DNA of 64,000 nucleotides from Streptomyces sp. MMG1121 (lineage in GTDB: Bacteria; Actinomycetota; Actinomycetes; Streptomycetales; Streptomycetaceae). The notes under the pieces are model-generated. The model worked only from the letters and a program-made list of their open reading frames with translations. It had not been told where the DNA came from and ran no database searches. Of the stretch, positions 63,809 to 64,000 are shown in pieces; position 1 is the first letter of the stretch; the number at the start of each line of letters is the position of its first letter. Position numbers and translations under genes: made by a program. The DNA is taken from positions 121,600 through 185,599 of the forward strand of contig NZ_LGDV01000189.1 in NCBI RefSeq assembly GCF_001280015.1, given 5' to 3'.

Positions 63809-64000
63809 AGATCCCAGAGCACACTTTCGCAAGTAGCCTGCGAGCTGGTCTCCAACGCCGTACGGCACACCAAGGGGCCCGCCGCGCTCAGGGTCCGTCG
63901 TACCCCGCAGGGGGTGGTGTGGATCGGGGCGTGGGACAGCGACCCGGCGCCGCCGGATCCGCCGCGTCCGCTGGAACACAGTGCGGAGCTGGAGTACGGC
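63809..64000 (+). pseudogene. N-terminally truncated HATPase_c gene fragment, runs off the window
   Basis: The frame opens after a stop at 63806 and reads directly into the N box, ACELVSNAVRHTKGPAALRV, then GVVWIGAWDSDPAPPDPPRP. No ATG, GTG or TTG precedes the N box, and the first 30-40 residues of such ATPases are missing. Probably a decayed anti-sigma-type ATPase gene; the 3' part lies beyond the window. Confidence 0.6.

Overview
The window is high-GC actinobacterial DNA and almost certainly a Streptomyces chromosome. It has a WhiB-family regulator, several SpoIIE/PP2C phosphatases with attached ATPase domains, GTG and TTG starts, a DUF1707 protein, class I and class II fumarases, and a five-gene oligopeptide importer in the bldKA-bldKE order. 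From memory, the left part (penicillin-binding protein, SpoIIE, DUF402, fumC, class I fumarase, DUF1707, wblI, glpX, xseBA, permease, ispH, ppgK, ychF) matches the S. coelicolor SCO5039-SCO5061 order. The right part (sdh, ABC lipoprotein, typA, bldK) matches about SCO5106-SCO5116. In S. coelicolor the gap between the two blocks holds the actinorhodin cluster; here it holds different accessory genes. No tRNA, rRNA or CRISPR array was seen.

Layout. 1-7.7 kb is core: PBP, phosphatase, DUF402, fumC and a nucleotidyltransferase. 7.7-13.1 kb is an accessory island inside the core and is the most interesting part of the window. On the minus strand a membrane-anchored protein, a two-TM 523-aa protein and a TIR-like (CAP12/PycTIR type) protein form an operon. 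Facing them is a two-TM macro-like protein with the layout of type II Thoeris ThsA, and next to that is a SARP-type regulator fused to a second macro-like domain. The 523-aa protein ends, and the TIR protein begins, with the same Asn/Gly/Ser/Thr-rich motif of about 26 residues. That arrangement recalls bacterial amyloid-signalling receptor/effector pairs. Together they look like an undescribed signalling or anti-phage system.

13.2-25.7 kb returns to core metabolism and DNA repair. 25.7-32.4 kb is an integrated element: an exact 25-bp direct repeat lies at the 3' end of ychF and again 6.7 kb downstream, just before what looks like ychF's own terminator. It carries a large SF1 helicase, a decayed reductase gene and a COG1672/DUF234 ATPase, but no recognisable integrase.

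32.6-38.7 kb is accessory or regulatory: an exported SMP-30 protein, a MarR regulator with an obvious palindromic operator, a serpin plus a collapsed serpin copy, a GntR regulator, a small SPOR-like protein, a Nudix hydrolase followed by 33-bp tandem repeats, and an anti-sigma-type ATPase. 38.9-59.6 kb holds a PAS-PAS-GAF-SpoIIE-ATPase sensor phosphatase, a coiled-coil membrane protein, a GH18-like protein, sdhCAB, an orphan peptide-binding lipoprotein, typA and bldKABCDE. 59.6-64 kb is accessory again: a methyltransferase, decayed small genes, a three-gene small-protein operon divergent from an XRE-Nudix pair, and the remnant of an ATPase gene running off the end.
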